A stretch of DNA of 41,832 bases from Candidatus Brevibacterium intestinigallinarum. Lineage in GTDB: Bacteria; Actinomycetota; Actinomycetes; Actinomycetales; Brevibacteriaceae. The position numbers and the translations under genes are program-made. The notes beneath the pieces were generated by a model. It had not been told where the DNA came from, ran no database searches, and was given only the letters and a program-made list of their open reading frames with translations. This document shows, piece by piece, positions 27,880-38,770 of the stretch (its first letter is position 1; every line of letters starts with the position of its first letter). The DNA lies in contig DWZY01000205.1 in the NCBI GenBank assembly GCA_019117325.1, positions 1 to 41,832 on the forward strand. The letters are read 5' to 3'.

Positions 27880-28674
27880 TCAGTCTACTCGGTGGACGGC
27901 ATTGATGAGAGCAGCGAAACCCGTGGAGTCGAGGCTGGCCCCGCCCACCAGCGCGCCGTCGACGTCCGCACCGGACACGAGGTCCGCCGCGTTGTCCGCC
28001 GTGACGCTGCCGCCGTAGAGGATGCGGGTCGCAGCCGCCGGCCCGTCCCCGTGGGTCTGGGCGATCCGCGTGCGGATCGCTGCTGCCATCTCCTGCGCAT
28101 CCTCGGGTCCGGCCGTCTCCCCCGTCCCGATCGCCCACACGGGCTCATAGGCCACGACGAGACCGCCGAGGCCGTCCTCCTGGGTGCCTGCCAGCGCACC
28201 GTCCAGCTGGGCGAGCACGTGGGCGACGTGGTCGCCCGCGCTGCGCACCTCGAGCGGCTCCCCCACGCAGAGGATGGGGGTGAGATCGTGCCGCAGCGCG
28301 GCACGCAGCTTCGCGGAGACGAGCGCGTCGTCCTCGCCGTGGTGCGCGCGGCGCTCGCTGTGGCCCACGATCGCGTAGGTGCAGCCCAGTCGCGCGAGGA
28401 ACGCTGCGGACACCTCTCCCGTGTACGCGCCGGCGTCGTGCGGCGACACGTCCTGCGCGCCGTAGGTCAGTGTCATCCGCTCGCCCTGGATGAGCGTCTG
28501 GGCGGAGCGCAGATCCGTGAACGGCGGGAGGAGGGCGACCTCGATCGCGCTGAGGTCGACCGAGAGGTCCCGCAGGGCCCAAGACAGCTTCTGGATGAGG
28601 GTGAGCGCCTCGAAGTGGTCGAGGTTCATCTTCCAGTTGCCCGCGATGAGCGGGGTGCGCGTGCTCGTCGTCAT
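27880..28674 (-). CDS. tpiA: triosephosphate isomerase
   Basis: [68 protein letters not shown] at 28683 is an alternative start overlapping the pgk stop. Confidence 0.95.
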   Translation of the reverse strand: MTTSTRTPLIAGNWKMNLDHFEALTLIQKLSWALRDLSVDLSAIEVALLPPFTDLRSAQTLIQGERMTLTYGAQDVSPHDAGAYTGEVSAAFLARLGCTYAIVGHSERRAHHGEDDALVSAKLRAALRHDLTPILCVGEPLEVRSAGDHVAHVLAQLDGALAGTQEDGLGGLVVAYEPVWAIGTGETAGPEDAQEMAAAIRTRIAQTHGDGPAAATRILYGGSVTADNAADLVSGADVDGALVGGASLDSTGFAALINAVHRVD

Positions 28675-28679
28675 GCCCG

Positions 28680-29903
28680 TCACCCCTCCAGCACCGCGAG
28701 GCCCGGCAGCGTGCGTCCCTCGAGGAACTCGAGGGAGGCTCCCCCGCCGGTCGAGATGTGACCGAAGTCATCGTCGCTGAAGCCCAGCGCACGCACCGCT
28801 GCGGCGGAGTCGCCGCCGCCCACAACAGTGAGGCGACCGTCCTCGCGCCCGCCGTGGGCCGCGGTGAGCGCCTCAGCGACAGCGCGCGTGCCGGCGGCGA
28901 ACGCCGGGAACTCGAAGACGCCCATGGGACCGTTCCAGAACACCGTGCGCGCGGCTGCGGCGCGCTCCGCGAACGCCTGCGCCGAGCGCGGACCGATGTC
29001 GAGGCCCAGGGCAGCGGCTCCCCCGGGCGTCTGCTCGAGCGCGTCGACGTCCGCGACCCAGTGCGCGGCGTCGCGATCGAAGGAGGCCGCCATGACGATG
29101 TCGTCGGGCAGGAGGATCTCGACACCCCGCTCCCGGGCCTTCGCGAGGTAGCCGCGGACCGTGTCGAGCTGGTCCTCCTCGACGAGGCTCGCCCCGATCG
29201 CGTGACCCTGCGCCCGGAGGAAGGTGAAGACCATGCCCCCGCCGATCATGAGGACGTCCGCGCGCTCGAGGAGGCTGTCGATGACGCCCAGCTTGTCGGA
29301 GACCTTCGAGCCGCCCAGGATGACCGCGAACGGGCGTGCCGGATCCTCGAGCAGACGACGCGAGACCTCCACCTCGCTCGCGACGAGCACACCCGCATAG
29401 GAAGGCAGCAGCCGTGCGACATCGACGACGCTCGCCTGCTCGCGGTGCACGACGCCGAAGCCGTCGGACACGAAGAGATCGGCCAGCTCCGCGAGGCGCT
29501 GCGCGAACGCGGCCCGCTCTCCCGGGTCCTTCGCCGTCTCGCCCGGCTCGAACCGCAGGTTCTCCAGCAGCGCCACCTCGCCATCGGCCAGCCCCGCAAC
29601 GGTCGACCGCGCGGACTCGCCCACCGTGTCCTGGGCGAAGGCGACCGGCCGACCCAGCTCCTCCGCCAGCGCCGTCGCGACGGGTGCGAGCGAGAGCTCG
29701 GGAACGGGTTCCCCCTTCGGCCTGCCCAGGTGCGCGGTGACGACGACCCGGGCGCCGGCCTCGGCGAGGGCCCGGATGGTCGGCGCAGAGGCGATGATCC
29801 GGCCCCGATCAGTGATGCGCCCGTCGTGCAGCGGCACGTTGAGGTCGCTGCGGACGAGCACACGCCGTCCTGCGACGGGGAGGTCGGGGGTGAGGATCTG
29901 CAT
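28680..29903 (-). CDS. pgk: phosphoglycerate kinase
   Basis: [68 protein letters not shown]. Confidence 0.96.
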   Translation of the reverse strand: MQILTPDLPVAGRRVLVRSDLNVPLHDGRITDRGRIIASAPTIRALAEAGARVVVTAHLGRPKGEPVPELSLAPVATALAEELGRPVAFAQDTVGESARSTVAGLADGEVALLENLRFEPGETAKDPGERAAFAQRLAELADLFVSDGFGVVHREQASVVDVARLLPSYAGVLVASEVEVSRRLLEDPARPFAVILGGSKVSDKLGVIDSLLERADVLMIGGGMVFTFLRAQGHAIGASLVEEDQLDTVRGYLAKARERGVEILLPDDIVMAASFDRDAAHWVADVDALEQTPGGAAALGLDIGPRSAQAFAERAAAARTVFWNGPMGVFEFPAFAAGTRAVAEALTAAHGGREDGRLTVVGGGDSAAAVRALGFSDDDFGHISTGGGASLEFLEGRTLPGLAVLEG

Positions 29904-29944
29904 GGGGGTCCTTTCAGTCGGAGACGGGAGGTGCGCGGCCGGGC

Positions 29945-30949
29945 TCAGACCAGCGTCGCGGCGATGTGGGTCGTGAGGTCGAGCAGGCGGTGCGAGTAGC
30001 CCCACTCGTTGTCGTACCAGGCGATGACCTTGATCTGCTCGCCGACCTGCTCCGTGAGGAGGCCGTCGACGATCGCCGAGTGCGAGTTCATGACGATGTC
30101 GGAGGACACGATCGGGTCCTCCGTGTAGGCGATGATGCCCGCGTGCGCCCCGGCAGCGGCCTCGCGCAGGAGGGCGTTGACCTCCTCCGGATCTGTCGCA
30201 CGCTCGGGAGTGAAGACGAGGTCGACGAGCGAGCCGGTGGGCACCGGCACGCGCACCGCGAGGCCGCTGAGGCGGCCGGCGAGCTCCGGCAGGACCTGTC
30301 CCACCGCGGCCGCCGCACCCGTCGTCGTCGGCACGATGTTGACGGCGGCGGCCCGCGCGCGGCGCGGGTCCTTGTGGTTGCCGTCGACGAGGCGCTGGTC
30401 GCCCGTGTACGCGTGGATCGTCGTCATGAGTCCCGAACGGATCCCGATGCCCTCGTGGAGGACCTTCGCGACGGGTGCCAGGCAGTTCGTCGTGCACGAG
30501 GCGTTCGAGACGATCGTGTGCACGTCCGGGTTGAAGTCCGTGTGGTTGACGCCCACGACGAACATCCCGTCGATTCCCTTGCCGGGCGAGGACATGACGA
30601 CGGTGCGGGCACCCGCGTCGAGGTGGCCGCGCGCCTGGTCCGCCGTGCGGAACCGGCCCGTCGCCTCGATGACGATGTCGACGCCCAGCTCGCCCCACGG
30701 GATCTGCGCAGGCTCGGGGTGCGCAGTGGCACTGATGCGCCGCCCGTTGACGATGAGAGCGGACTCGTCGTGGTTCACCGTGGCGTGGATCTGGCGCCAC
30801 ACCGAGTCGTAGGTGAGGAGGTGTGCGAGCGAGGCGTTGTCCGTGAGGTCGTTGATCGCGACCACCTCGATGTCCGGGGAGGTGAGCGACTGGCGGAGGA
30901 AGGACCGTCCGATGCGTCCGAAGCCGTTGATGCCGATGCGCGTGGTCAT
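29945..30949 (-). CDS. gap: glyceraldehyde-3-phosphate dehydrogenase
   Basis: [54 protein letters not shown]. Confidence 0.96.
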   Translation of the reverse strand: MTTRIGINGFGRIGRSFLRQSLTSPDIEVVAINDLTDNASLAHLLTYDSVWRQIHATVNHDESALIVNGRRISATAHPEPAQIPWGELGVDIVIEATGRFRTADQARGHLDAGARTVVMSSPGKGIDGMFVVGVNHTDFNPDVHTIVSNASCTTNCLAPVAKVLHEGIGIRSGLMTTIHAYTGDQRLVDGNHKDPRRARAAAVNIVPTTTGAAAAVGQVLPELAGRLSGLAVRVPVPTGSLVDLVFTPERATDPEEVNALLREAAAGAHAGIIAYTEDPIVSSDIVMNSHSAIVDGLLTEQVGEQIKVIAWYDNEWGYSHRLLDLTTHIAATLV

Positions 30950-30975
30950 GGAGTGGAGCTCCTCGAGATCGTGGG

Positions 30976-31010
30976 GTGAGGCCATCCTATCGACAGGATC
31001 GTGGCCTCAC
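30976..31010 (-). terminator. hairpin covering the whiA stop codon, upstream of gap (terminator or leader structure)
   Basis: Forward strand GTGAGGCC-ATCCT-atcgac-AGGAT-cg-TGGCCTCAC: 9-bp and 5-bp arm matches with a small bulge. The whiA stop lies in the arm (31007-31009). Confidence 0.5.
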
Positions 31011-31990
31011 TCCTCCTCCAGCATCTCCGCTGTGATGTTCGCGTCCGTGCCCGGGATCCCCTGCTCCTCCGCGAGCTTGTCCGCTGTCGCGAGGAGCCTG
31101 CGGATGCGGCCGGCGACGGCGTCCTTCGTCATGACGGGATCCGCCAGCTGCCCCAGCTCCTCGAGGGAGGCCTGCTTGTGGGTGAGCCGCAGCTGGCCCG
31201 CGTACCGGAGGTGCTCGGGGACCTCGTCCCCCAGGATCTCGAGCGCCCGCTCGACCCGTGCCCCGGCGGCGACCGCCGCACGGGCGGAGCGGCGCAGGTT
31301 CGCGTCGTCGAAGTTCGCGAGCCGGTTCGCGGTCGCCCGGACCTCGCGCCGCATCCGGCGCTCCTCCCAGACGAGCACCGCCTCGTGCGCGCCCATCCGG
31401 GTCAGCAGTGCGGCGATCGCATCGCCGTCGCGGATGACCACCCGGTCGGTGCCGCGCACCTCGCGCGCCTTCGCGGTGAGGTCGAGCCGACGGGCGGCGC
31501 CCACGAGGGCGAGGGCGGCCTCGGGCCCGGGGCAGGTGACCTCGAGCGCGGCCGAGCGGCCCGGCTCCGTGAGCGAGCCGTGCGCCAGGAACGCGCCGCG
31601 CCACGCGGCCTCGCAGTCTGCGACCGCACCGTTCACGATCGTCGACGGCAGGCCCCGCACGGGGCGGCCGCGGGCATCGAGGAGGCTGGTCCGGCGTGCG
31701 AGCGCCGCACCGTCGGCGGCGACGCGGACCAGGTAGCGGCTGCCGCGGCGCAGGCCGCCGCCCGTGATCGCGACGATCTCCGCCGTCAGACCGAAGAGGT
31801 CCCGGATCTCGCTGCGCAGGCGGCGCGCTGCGGCCGCGGTGTCCAGCTCGGACTCCACGACGACGGCACCGCCGGTCAGCTGCAGCGCGGATGAAAAGCG
31901 CAGGATCGATGCCACTTCCGCCCTGCGGGCGGAGAGCCGGGTCACCTCGACTCGTGCCAGCTCATCCTTCACCTGGGCGGTCAGCGCCAT
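31007..31990 (-). CDS. whiA: DNA-binding protein WhiA (sporulation/division regulator)
   Basis: [39 protein letters not shown]-terminal HTH region [45 protein letters not shown]. Confidence 0.93.
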   Translation of the reverse strand: MALTAQVKDELARVEVTRLSARRAEVASILRFSSALQLTGGAVVVESELDTAAAARRLRSEIRDLFGLTAEIVAITGGGLRRGSRYLVRVAADGAALARRTSLLDARGRPVRGLPSTIVNGAVADCEAAWRGAFLAHGSLTEPGRSAALEVTCPGPEAALALVGAARRLDLTAKAREVRGTDRVVIRDGDAIAALLTRMGAHEAVLVWEERRMRREVRATANRLANFDDANLRRSARAAVAAGARVERALEILGDEVPEHLRYAGQLRLTHKQASLEELGQLADPVMTKDAVAGRIRRLLATADKLAEEQGIPGTDANITAEMLEEE

Positions 31991-32021
31991 GGGCAACCAG
32001 TCTCCTTCGGGCAAACGCGTA

Positions 32022-33086
32022 TCACCACGAGTCCTCCGTCAGGAGTCCTCGGTCGAGCAGCAGATCACGGTAGCAGGCCGCGAGCTTGAGGCTGTCGTGC
32101 TGGCGCGGACGGCGGGATGTGAGGGGGTGGGTGCGGACCTCCGCGCCGAACAGCTCGGAGGCGATCCGGACGAGGCCCGGCTCCTTCGCCGCGGCCGCGG
32201 CGTCGATGAGGACGACGTCGAGGCTGAGGCCCGGCGCGTGCCGGTGCAGGGACTGCAGGTGGTCGGCGAGCGACAGGTCCGCCGTCTCCCCCGGGGCCGC
32301 GCCCAGGTTGAGCGTGAGGGTCTTGAGCGCCCGCGACCGGCCGATCGCCTCCGCGAGCTCCGGCACCAGCAGGTGGGGCATGACCGACGTGTACCACGAG
32401 CCCGGGCCCAGGTTCAGCACGTCCGCGGCCTCGACGGCCGCGATCGTCTCGCTGCGGGCCGGCGGCGACGCGGGATCCAGCCGGACCTCCTCGACGCGAC
32501 CGGGGGTCGCTGCGAGGACGGACTGGCCGCGGATGAGCTCCGGTGCGCGGCCCGGCGTCGTGACGACGTCCGCCTCGATCGTGAGCGGCACCGAGGACAT
32601 GGGCAGGACGCGCCCGTGCGCGCGCAGGAGGCGCGCGATCCAGTCGAGCCCGACGACGTGGTCGTCGTGGATCTGCCACAGCGCTGCGATGAGCAGATTG
32701 CCCACCGCGTGGCCGTCCAGGGCGCCCTCCGAGGCGAAGCGGTGCTGCATGACGCCGCGCCACACGCGGCCCCACTCGCCGTCATCGCACAGCGCCGCGA
32801 GCGCCATGCGCAGGTCGCCGGGCGGCAGCCCGCCCATCTCCTCCCGGAGCCGGCCGGACGAGCCGCCGTCATCCGCGACGGTGACGACGGCCGTGAGGTT
32901 CTCCGTGATGAGGCGGAAGGCCCGCAGCGCGGCGTACAGACCGTGGCCGCCGCCGAAGCTGACGATCCGCGGCTCATCCGCGTTCTCGGGCTGGTGGGGT
33001 GCACTGCTCAGGAGACCGCCCAGCAGCAGGGGCAGCTCCTCGGTGCTGGGGGCCCGCCCCATGTCGGGCGTCCGTCCGATGCTCAC
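32022..33086 (-). CDS. yvcK: YvcK family protein (CofD-like, gluconeogenesis factor)
   Basis: [59 protein letters not shown]. Confidence 0.93.
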   Translation of the reverse strand: MSIGRTPDMGRAPSTEELPLLLGGLLSSAPHQPENADEPRIVSFGGGHGLYAALRAFRLITENLTAVVTVADDGGSSGRLREEMGGLPPGDLRMALAALCDDGEWGRVWRGVMQHRFASEGALDGHAVGNLLIAALWQIHDDHVVGLDWIARLLRAHGRVLPMSSVPLTIEADVVTTPGRAPELIRGQSVLAATPGRVEEVRLDPASPPARSETIAAVEAADVLNLGPGSWYTSVMPHLLVPELAEAIGRSRALKTLTLNLGAAPGETADLSLADHLQSLHRHAPGLSLDVVLIDAAAAAKEPGLVRIASELFGAEVRTHPLTSRRPRQHDSLKLAACYRDLLLDRGLLTEDSW

Positions 33087-33976
33087 GACTTCTCCAGGTC
33101 CCGGTGGCGGACGGAGACGCGCACGCCCGTCGCCTGCCGCAGACGGCGAGCGAGCTCCTCCGCCATCGCGACCGAGCGATGCCGACCGCCCGTGCAGCCG
33201 ATCGCGATCGTCGCCGACGAGCGGCCGTCCTCGAGGTAGCCGCTCACGACGGTCGCGAGCGCCTGCGTGTAGTCGTCGAGGAACTGCGAGGCGATGGGCT
33301 TCTGGAAGACGTAGTCCGCGACCTCGGAGTCCGTCCCGTCGAACGGGCGCAGGTGCGGCACCCAGTGGGGATTGGGCAGGAAGCGCACGTCCGCCACGTG
33401 ATCCGCATCCGTGGGGATCCCGTGCTTGAAGCCGAAGCTCATGACGGTCAGCCGCAGGGCATCGCCGGCGTCCTCTGCGAACGCCGAGCGGACCTCCTTC
33501 GCCAGCTCGTGGATGTTGAGTGCGGACGTGTCGATGACGAGCGATGCCCGGCGCTTGAGGTTCTCCAGCACGGCGCGCTCGGCGGCGATGCCCTCCAGCA
33601 GCGTCCCGTCGCCCTGGAGCGGGTGGGGGCGGCGGACCGACTCGAAGCGGCGCACGAGGATGTCGTCCGAGGCCTCGAGGAACAGGACGCGCAGCGCGAT
33701 GCCCTGGTGCAGGTACTCGTCGACCGCCGAGGCGAGGTCCGCGCGCTGCGCGCCGCGGGCCCGGATGTCCGTGACGATCGCGACGCGGGGCAGTGCGCCG
33801 TCCGCACGCCCCACCAGCTCCAGCAGGGGGGCGATCATCGCCGCCGGCAGGTTGTCGACCACGTACCAGTCGAGGTCCTCCAGCACGCGGGCGGCCGTCG
33901 ACTTGCCCGCCCCGGACATGCCGGTGACGAGCACGACCTCGGGCAGCTGAGCGCGTGCGCTCGTGTCAGCTGTCAT
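33083..33976 (-). CDS. rapZ: RNase adapter RapZ (nucleotide-binding protein)
   Basis: VVLVTGMSGAGKSTAARVLEDLDWYVVDNLPA, FLEASDDILVRRFESVRRPHPL, IAIGCTGGRHRSVAMAEEL. Confidence 0.95.
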   Translation of the reverse strand: MTADTSARAQLPEVVLVTGMSGAGKSTAARVLEDLDWYVVDNLPAAMIAPLLELVGRADGALPRVAIVTDIRARGAQRADLASAVDEYLHQGIALRVLFLEASDDILVRRFESVRRPHPLQGDGTLLEGIAAERAVLENLKRRASLVIDTSALNIHELAKEVRSAFAEDAGDALRLTVMSFGFKHGIPTDADHVADVRFLPNPHWVPHLRPFDGTDSEVADYVFQKPIASQFLDDYTQALATVVSGYLEDGRSSATIAIGCTGGRHRSVAMAEELARRLRQATGVRVSVRHRDLEKS

Positions 33977-35846
33977 CGGTGGGCGTCCCTTCTGTGAGCT
34001 CTGCGTGAATCGTAGCCGCAAGCGCGGGCCCCACGCCCTTCACCTCCTGCAGCTGCTCGACGGTCGCCTTCCGCAGCCGTGCGACGGAGCCGAAGCGCGC
34101 GAGCAGCGCCTTCTGCCGGGCCGGTCCCAGTCCGGCGATGCCGTCGAGGACCGAGGCCGTCGCGGTCGCACCCCGCTTCTTGCGGTGGTACGTGATCGCG
34201 AACCGGTGCGCCTCGTCGCGGATGCGCTGGAGGAGGTAGAGTCCCTCGGAGCTGCGCGGGAACACAGCGGGGTAGTCCTCACCGGGCAGCCACACCTCCT
34301 CGAGGCGCTTCGCGAGGCCCGCGACCGCAATCTGGGCGAGCCCCAGGTCGTCGAGCGCGCGCCGCGCGGCCGCGACCTGCGGCGGTCCCCCGTCGACCAG
34401 GAGCAGCGAGGGGCGGTAGCCGAATCGCTCGTCCGGCTCCTCTGCCGCCAGGCTCTCGAGGTACCGGGTGAACCGGCGGGAGACGACGTCGTACATGGCC
34501 GAGGTATCGTCGCGGGCGGCCTCGCCGCGGACCGCGAAGTGGCGGTAGTCGCGCTTGAGGGGCAGGCCGTCCTCGAAGACGACGAGCGAGCCCACGACGT
34601 CCTGTCCCTGCGTGTGCGAGTTGTCGATGCACTCGATGCGCAGCGGCGGCTCGTCGAGGCCCAGGACCTCGTGGACCTGCCGGAGCGCCTCGCTGCGGGT
34701 CGTGAGGTCGGATGCGCGCCGCGTGCGATGGAGCGCCAGAGAGTGCTGGGCGTTCTGCCGGACGGTCTCCAGCAGCGCCGCCTTCTCGCCGCGCTCCGGC
34801 ACGCGCAGTGTCACGCGACGGTCGCCGCGGCGCTCGCGCAGCCAGTCGCCCACCGTGTCCGCGTCTGCCGGCATGACGTCGACGAGCACCTCCGGGGGGA
34901 CCGCCTGCGGGTCGACCTCGCCGTAGGCCTGGCGCAGGTAGTCCGCGGCCAGTTCCCCGGGGACCGAGTCCTCGAGCCGCTCGACGATCCAGCCCCGCTC
35001 GCCGCGGATCCGCCCGCCGCGCACGTGGAACACCTGGACGGCGGCCTCGAGCTCGTCGTAGTGGACCGCGAAGACGTCGCAGTCAGCGTTCATCGAGAGG
35101 ACGACCGCGTTCTTGTCGAGCACCTTCTCGAGCGCCTGGATCTCGTCTCGCAGCCGCGCCGCCCGCTCGTAGTCGAGCTCCTCGGCCGCGCGCGCCATCG
35201 CGCGCTTGCGGTCGGAGATGAGGGTGCCCGTCGACCCGGACATGAAGTCTGCGATCCCGCGCACCAGATCGCGGTGCTCGTCCTCGCTCACCCGCCCCAC
35301 GCAGGGGGCCGAGCACTTGTCGATGTAGCCCAGAAGGCACGGCCGCCCGCTGCGCTGGGCGCGCTGGAGTACCCCGGTCGTGCACGTGCGGACGGGGAAC
35401 ACCTGCAGGAGGAGGTCGAGGGATTCGCGGATCGCCCACGCCTGGCCGAAGGGGCCGAAGTACGTGATGCCCTTCTTCCGCTTCCCCCGGGTGACGAACA
35501 CCCGCGGGATGTGGTCCTTCGACGTGATCGCCAGATACGGGTAGGACTTGTCGTCGCGGAACATGACGTTGAACCGCGGACTGAACTCGCGGATCCACGT
35601 CCACTCGAGCTGGAGCGCCTCGACCTCGGTGCTCACGACCGTCCACTCGACGGAGGCGGCGGAGTGGACCATCCGGAACGTGCGCGGGTGGAGGCCTGCG
35701 GGGTCGGCGAAGTACGAGTTCAGTCGCTGCCGGAGGTTCTTCGCCTTGCCGACGTACAGGATCCGACGATCTTCGTCGCGAAACCGGTAGACACCGGGCG
35801 AGGTGGGGATCTCACCCGCAGCGGGCCGGTACTCACTGGGATCCAC
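33966..35846 (-). CDS. uvrC: excinuclease ABC subunit C
   Basis: GTG start at 35846: [72 protein letters not shown]-terminal HhH. The 33966..36137 ORF start is an artefact reading into uvrA. Confidence 0.95.
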   Translation of the reverse strand: MDPSEYRPAAGEIPTSPGVYRFRDEDRRILYVGKAKNLRQRLNSYFADPAGLHPRTFRMVHSAASVEWTVVSTEVEALQLEWTWIREFSPRFNVMFRDDKSYPYLAITSKDHIPRVFVTRGKRKKGITYFGPFGQAWAIRESLDLLLQVFPVRTCTTGVLQRAQRSGRPCLLGYIDKCSAPCVGRVSEDEHRDLVRGIADFMSGSTGTLISDRKRAMARAAEELDYERAARLRDEIQALEKVLDKNAVVLSMNADCDVFAVHYDELEAAVQVFHVRGGRIRGERGWIVERLEDSVPGELAADYLRQAYGEVDPQAVPPEVLVDVMPADADTVGDWLRERRGDRRVTLRVPERGEKAALLETVRQNAQHSLALHRTRRASDLTTRSEALRQVHEVLGLDEPPLRIECIDNSHTQGQDVVGSLVVFEDGLPLKRDYRHFAVRGEAARDDTSAMYDVVSRRFTRYLESLAAEEPDERFGYRPSLLLVDGGPPQVAAARRALDDLGLAQIAVAGLAKRLEEVWLPGEDYPAVFPRSSEGLYLLQRIRDEAHRFAITYHRKKRGATATASVLDGIAGLGPARQKALLARFGSVARLRKATVEQLQEVKGVGPALAATIHAELTEGTPTDDS

Positions 35847-38733
35847 GAACCCCCCTGCTCGCCAGCAGCTCCGCCAGGTACTCACCGGTGTGGCTGCCGG
35901 GCGTCTGCGCGACCTCCTCCGGCGTGCCCTGGGCGACGATGGTGCCGCCGCCGCGACCGCCCTCGGGCCCCAGATCGATGATGTGGTCAGCGCTCGCGAT
36001 GACATCGAGGTTGTGCTCGATGACGAGAACTGTGTTCCCCTTGTCGACGAGGCTCTGCAGGACCGCCAGCAGGCGGGAGATGTCCTCGAAGTGGAGTCCG
36101 GTCGTGGGCTCGTCGAGCACGTAGGCGGTGCGGCCACGGGTCCGCTTCTGCAGCTCCGCCGCGAGCTTGACCCGCTGCGCCTCGCCGCCGGACAGCGTGG
36201 TCGCGGGCTGCCCCAGCCGGACGTACCCCAGTCCCACGTCGACGAGTGTCGTGAGGTGACGGGAGATCGCGGGCACCGCTTCGAAGAAGCGCGCGGCCTC
36301 CTCGATCGGCATGTCGAGCACCTCGGCGATCGACTTGCCCTTGAAGGTCGCCTCGAGGGTCTCGCGGTTGTAGCGCGCGCCCTCGCACACCTCGCACGGC
36401 ACGTACACGTCCGGCAGGAAATTCATCTCGATCTTGATCGTGCCGTCGCCTTTGCAGTTCTCGCACCGGCCGCCCTTGACGTTGAACGAGAAGCGTCCCG
36501 GCTGGTAGCCGCGGATGCGGGACACCTCAGTCTCCGAGAAGAGGCGGCGCACGTGGTCGAACACGCCGGTGTAGGTGGCGGGGTTGGACCGGGGCGTGCG
36601 GCCGATCGGCGACTGGTCGACGTGGATGACCTTGTCGAGGTGCTCGAGGCCGGTGATCCGCTTGTGGCGGCCGGGCACCCGCTTCGCGCGGTTGAGCCTG
36701 TTCGCGAGCTCCGTGTAGAGGATGTCGTTGACGAGCGTCGACTTCCCCGACCCGGACACGCCCGTGACCGCGGTGAGGACTCCCAGCGGGACGTCGACCG
36801 TCACGTCCTTCAGGTTGTTCTCCGAGGCGCGCTCGATCCGCAGGCTGCGCTCCGGATCCAGGGTGCGCCGCTGTGCGGGCACCGCGATGCTGCGCCGTCC
36901 CGCGAGGTAGTCGCCCGTGATCGACCGGTCGGCCTCGAGGAGGCCCGCGACGGGCCCGGAGTACACGATCTCACCCCCGTGCTCGCCTGCGCGCGGGCCG
37001 ATGTCGACGATCCAGTCCGCGGCATCGATCGTCTCTTCGTCGTGCTCGACGACGATGAGCGTGTTGCCCAGGTCGCGCAGCTTCGCGAGCGTCTCGATGA
37101 GCCTCCGGTTGTCCCGCTGGTGCAGGCCGATGCTGGGCTCGTCGAGGACGTAGAGGACGCCCACGAGGCCGGAGCCGATCTGGGTCGCCAGGCGGATCCG
37201 CTGTGCCTCGCCGCCGGACAGGGTGCCGGCGGTGCGGTCGAGGCTCAGGTAGTCGAGGCCAACGTCCAGGAGGAAGCGGAGACGGGCCGTGATCTCCTTC
37301 ATGACCTGTGCGGCGACCTGCGCGTCCCGGGCGGAGAGGGTCAGACCCGCCAGGAACTCCGCGGCCTCGTCGATGGGCAGCCGCGACAGCTCCGCGATCG
37401 ACAGCCCGCCCACGGTGACGGCCAGGACCTCGGGACGCAGCCGGGCCCCCTCGCACACCGTGCAGGGGATCTCGCGCATGTACTCCTCGTAGCGCTCCCG
37501 GGACGCCTCGGACTCCGTCTCCTCGTGCTTGCGCAGGATGTACTGGATGACGCCCTCGAAGCCGGTCGAGTAGGTGCGCTCCCGGCCGAACCGGTTGCGG
37601 TAGCGGACCTGCACCTTGTGGTCCTTGCCGTTCAGCAGCGCGCGGCGCGCGGCCGCCGGCAGGTCCTTCCACGGGGTGAGGAGGTCGAAGCCCATGTCGT
37701 CGGCCAGTCCCTTGACGATCCGCAGGAAGTACTGCGCCGTCGTCTTTCCGGTGGCCCACGGGGCGATCGCACCCTCCGTCAGCGTGAGGTCCTCGTCCGG
37801 CACGACGAGGGACTCGTCGACGCTCAGCTTCGTCCCGATGCCGTCGCACGCGGGGCACGCGCCGAAGGGCGCGTTGAAGGAGAAGGTGCGCGGCTCGATC
37901 TCATCGAGCACCAGAGGGTGATCGTTGGGGCAGCGCAGGTTCTCCGAGAACGTTCGCACCGTCCCCTCGTCGACCAGCTCCACATCGATGCGCCCCTCGG
38001 CCAGGCCCAGGCCGGTCTCGACCGAGTCCGCGAGCCGCTGGCGGATCCCGTCGCGCACGACAACGCGGTCGACGATGACGGAGATGGTGTGCTTGTACTG
38101 CTTCGCGAGCTCCGGCGGGTCGTCCAGCCGGATCTGCTCGCCGTCGACGACGGCGCGCGAGTAGCCCTGTGCCAGCAGCTGCGGGAAGAGGTCCTTGAAC
38201 TCCCCCTTGCGGTCGCGGACCAGCGGAGCCGCGATGACGAGCTTCGTGCGCTCGGGCAGTTCGAGGAGGCGGTCGACGATCTGCTGCGGGGACTGCTTCT
38301 CGATCTCCTCTCCGCACGTGGGGCAGTGCGGAATGCCGATGCGCGCCCAGAGGAGGCGGAGGAAGTCGTGGACCTCCGTGATCGTGCCGACCGTGGAGCG
38401 CGGGTTCTTCGACGTCGACTTCTGATCGATCGAGACGGCCGGGGACAGGCCCTCGATGAAGTCGACGTCCGGCTTGTCGACCTGCCCCAGGAACTGGCGG
38501 GCGTAGGACGACAGGGACTCCACGTAGCGCCGCTGTCCCTCCGCGAAGATCGTGTCGAATGCGAGCGAGGACTTGCCGGAGCCGCTGAGGCCCGTGAAGA
38601 CGACCATCGCGTCGCGCGGGATCGTGACGGAGGCGCTCTTGAGGTTGTGGGCGCGCGCGCCCTGCACCCGGATGACGGGGGACTCGTGCCCCGCGTGTCG
38701 TTCCGTGGAGATCTGGTCCGTGGAGGTCTGCAT
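35833..38733 (-). CDS. uvrA: excinuclease ABC subunit A
   Basis: MQTSTDQ...[80 protein letters not shown] zinc motif; [15 protein letters not shown]. Confidence 0.97.
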   Translation of the reverse strand: MQTSTDQISTERHAGHESPVIRVQGARAHNLKSASVTIPRDAMVVFTGLSGSGKSSLAFDTIFAEGQRRYVESLSSYARQFLGQVDKPDVDFIEGLSPAVSIDQKSTSKNPRSTVGTITEVHDFLRLLWARIGIPHCPTCGEEIEKQSPQQIVDRLLELPERTKLVIAAPLVRDRKGEFKDLFPQLLAQGYSRAVVDGEQIRLDDPPELAKQYKHTISVIVDRVVVRDGIRQRLADSVETGLGLAEGRIDVELVDEGTVRTFSENLRCPNDHPLVLDEIEPRTFSFNAPFGACPACDGIGTKLSVDESLVVPDEDLTLTEGAIAPWATGKTTAQYFLRIVKGLADDMGFDLLTPWKDLPAAARRALLNGKDHKVQVRYRNRFGRERTYSTGFEGVIQYILRKHEETESEASRERYEEYMREIPCTVCEGARLRPEVLAVTVGGLSIAELSRLPIDEAAEFLAGLTLSARDAQVAAQVMKEITARLRFLLDVGLDYLSLDRTAGTLSGGEAQRIRLATQIGSGLVGVLYVLDEPSIGLHQRDNRRLIETLAKLRDLGNTLIVVEHDEETIDAADWIVDIGPRAGEHGGEIVYSGPVAGLLEADRSITGDYLAGRRSIAVPAQRRTLDPERSLRIERASENNLKDVTVDVPLGVLTAVTGVSGSGKSTLVNDILYTELANRLNRAKRVPGRHKRITGLEHLDKVIHVDQSPIGRTPRSNPATYTGVFDHVRRLFSETEVSRIRGYQPGRFSFNVKGGRCENCKGDGTIKIEMNFLPDVYVPCEVCEGARYNRETLEATFKGKSIAEVLDMPIEEAARFFEAVPAISRHLTTLVDVGLGYVRLGQPATTLSGGEAQRVKLAAELQKRTRGRTAYVLDEPTTGLHFEDISRLLAVLQSLVDKGNTVLVIEHNLDVIASADHIIDLGPEGGRGGGTIVAQGTPEEVAQTPGSHTGEYLAELLASRGVRGSQ

Positions 38734-38770
38734 TTTCACTCCCCCACTGTATCGACCGGCACGGACACAC

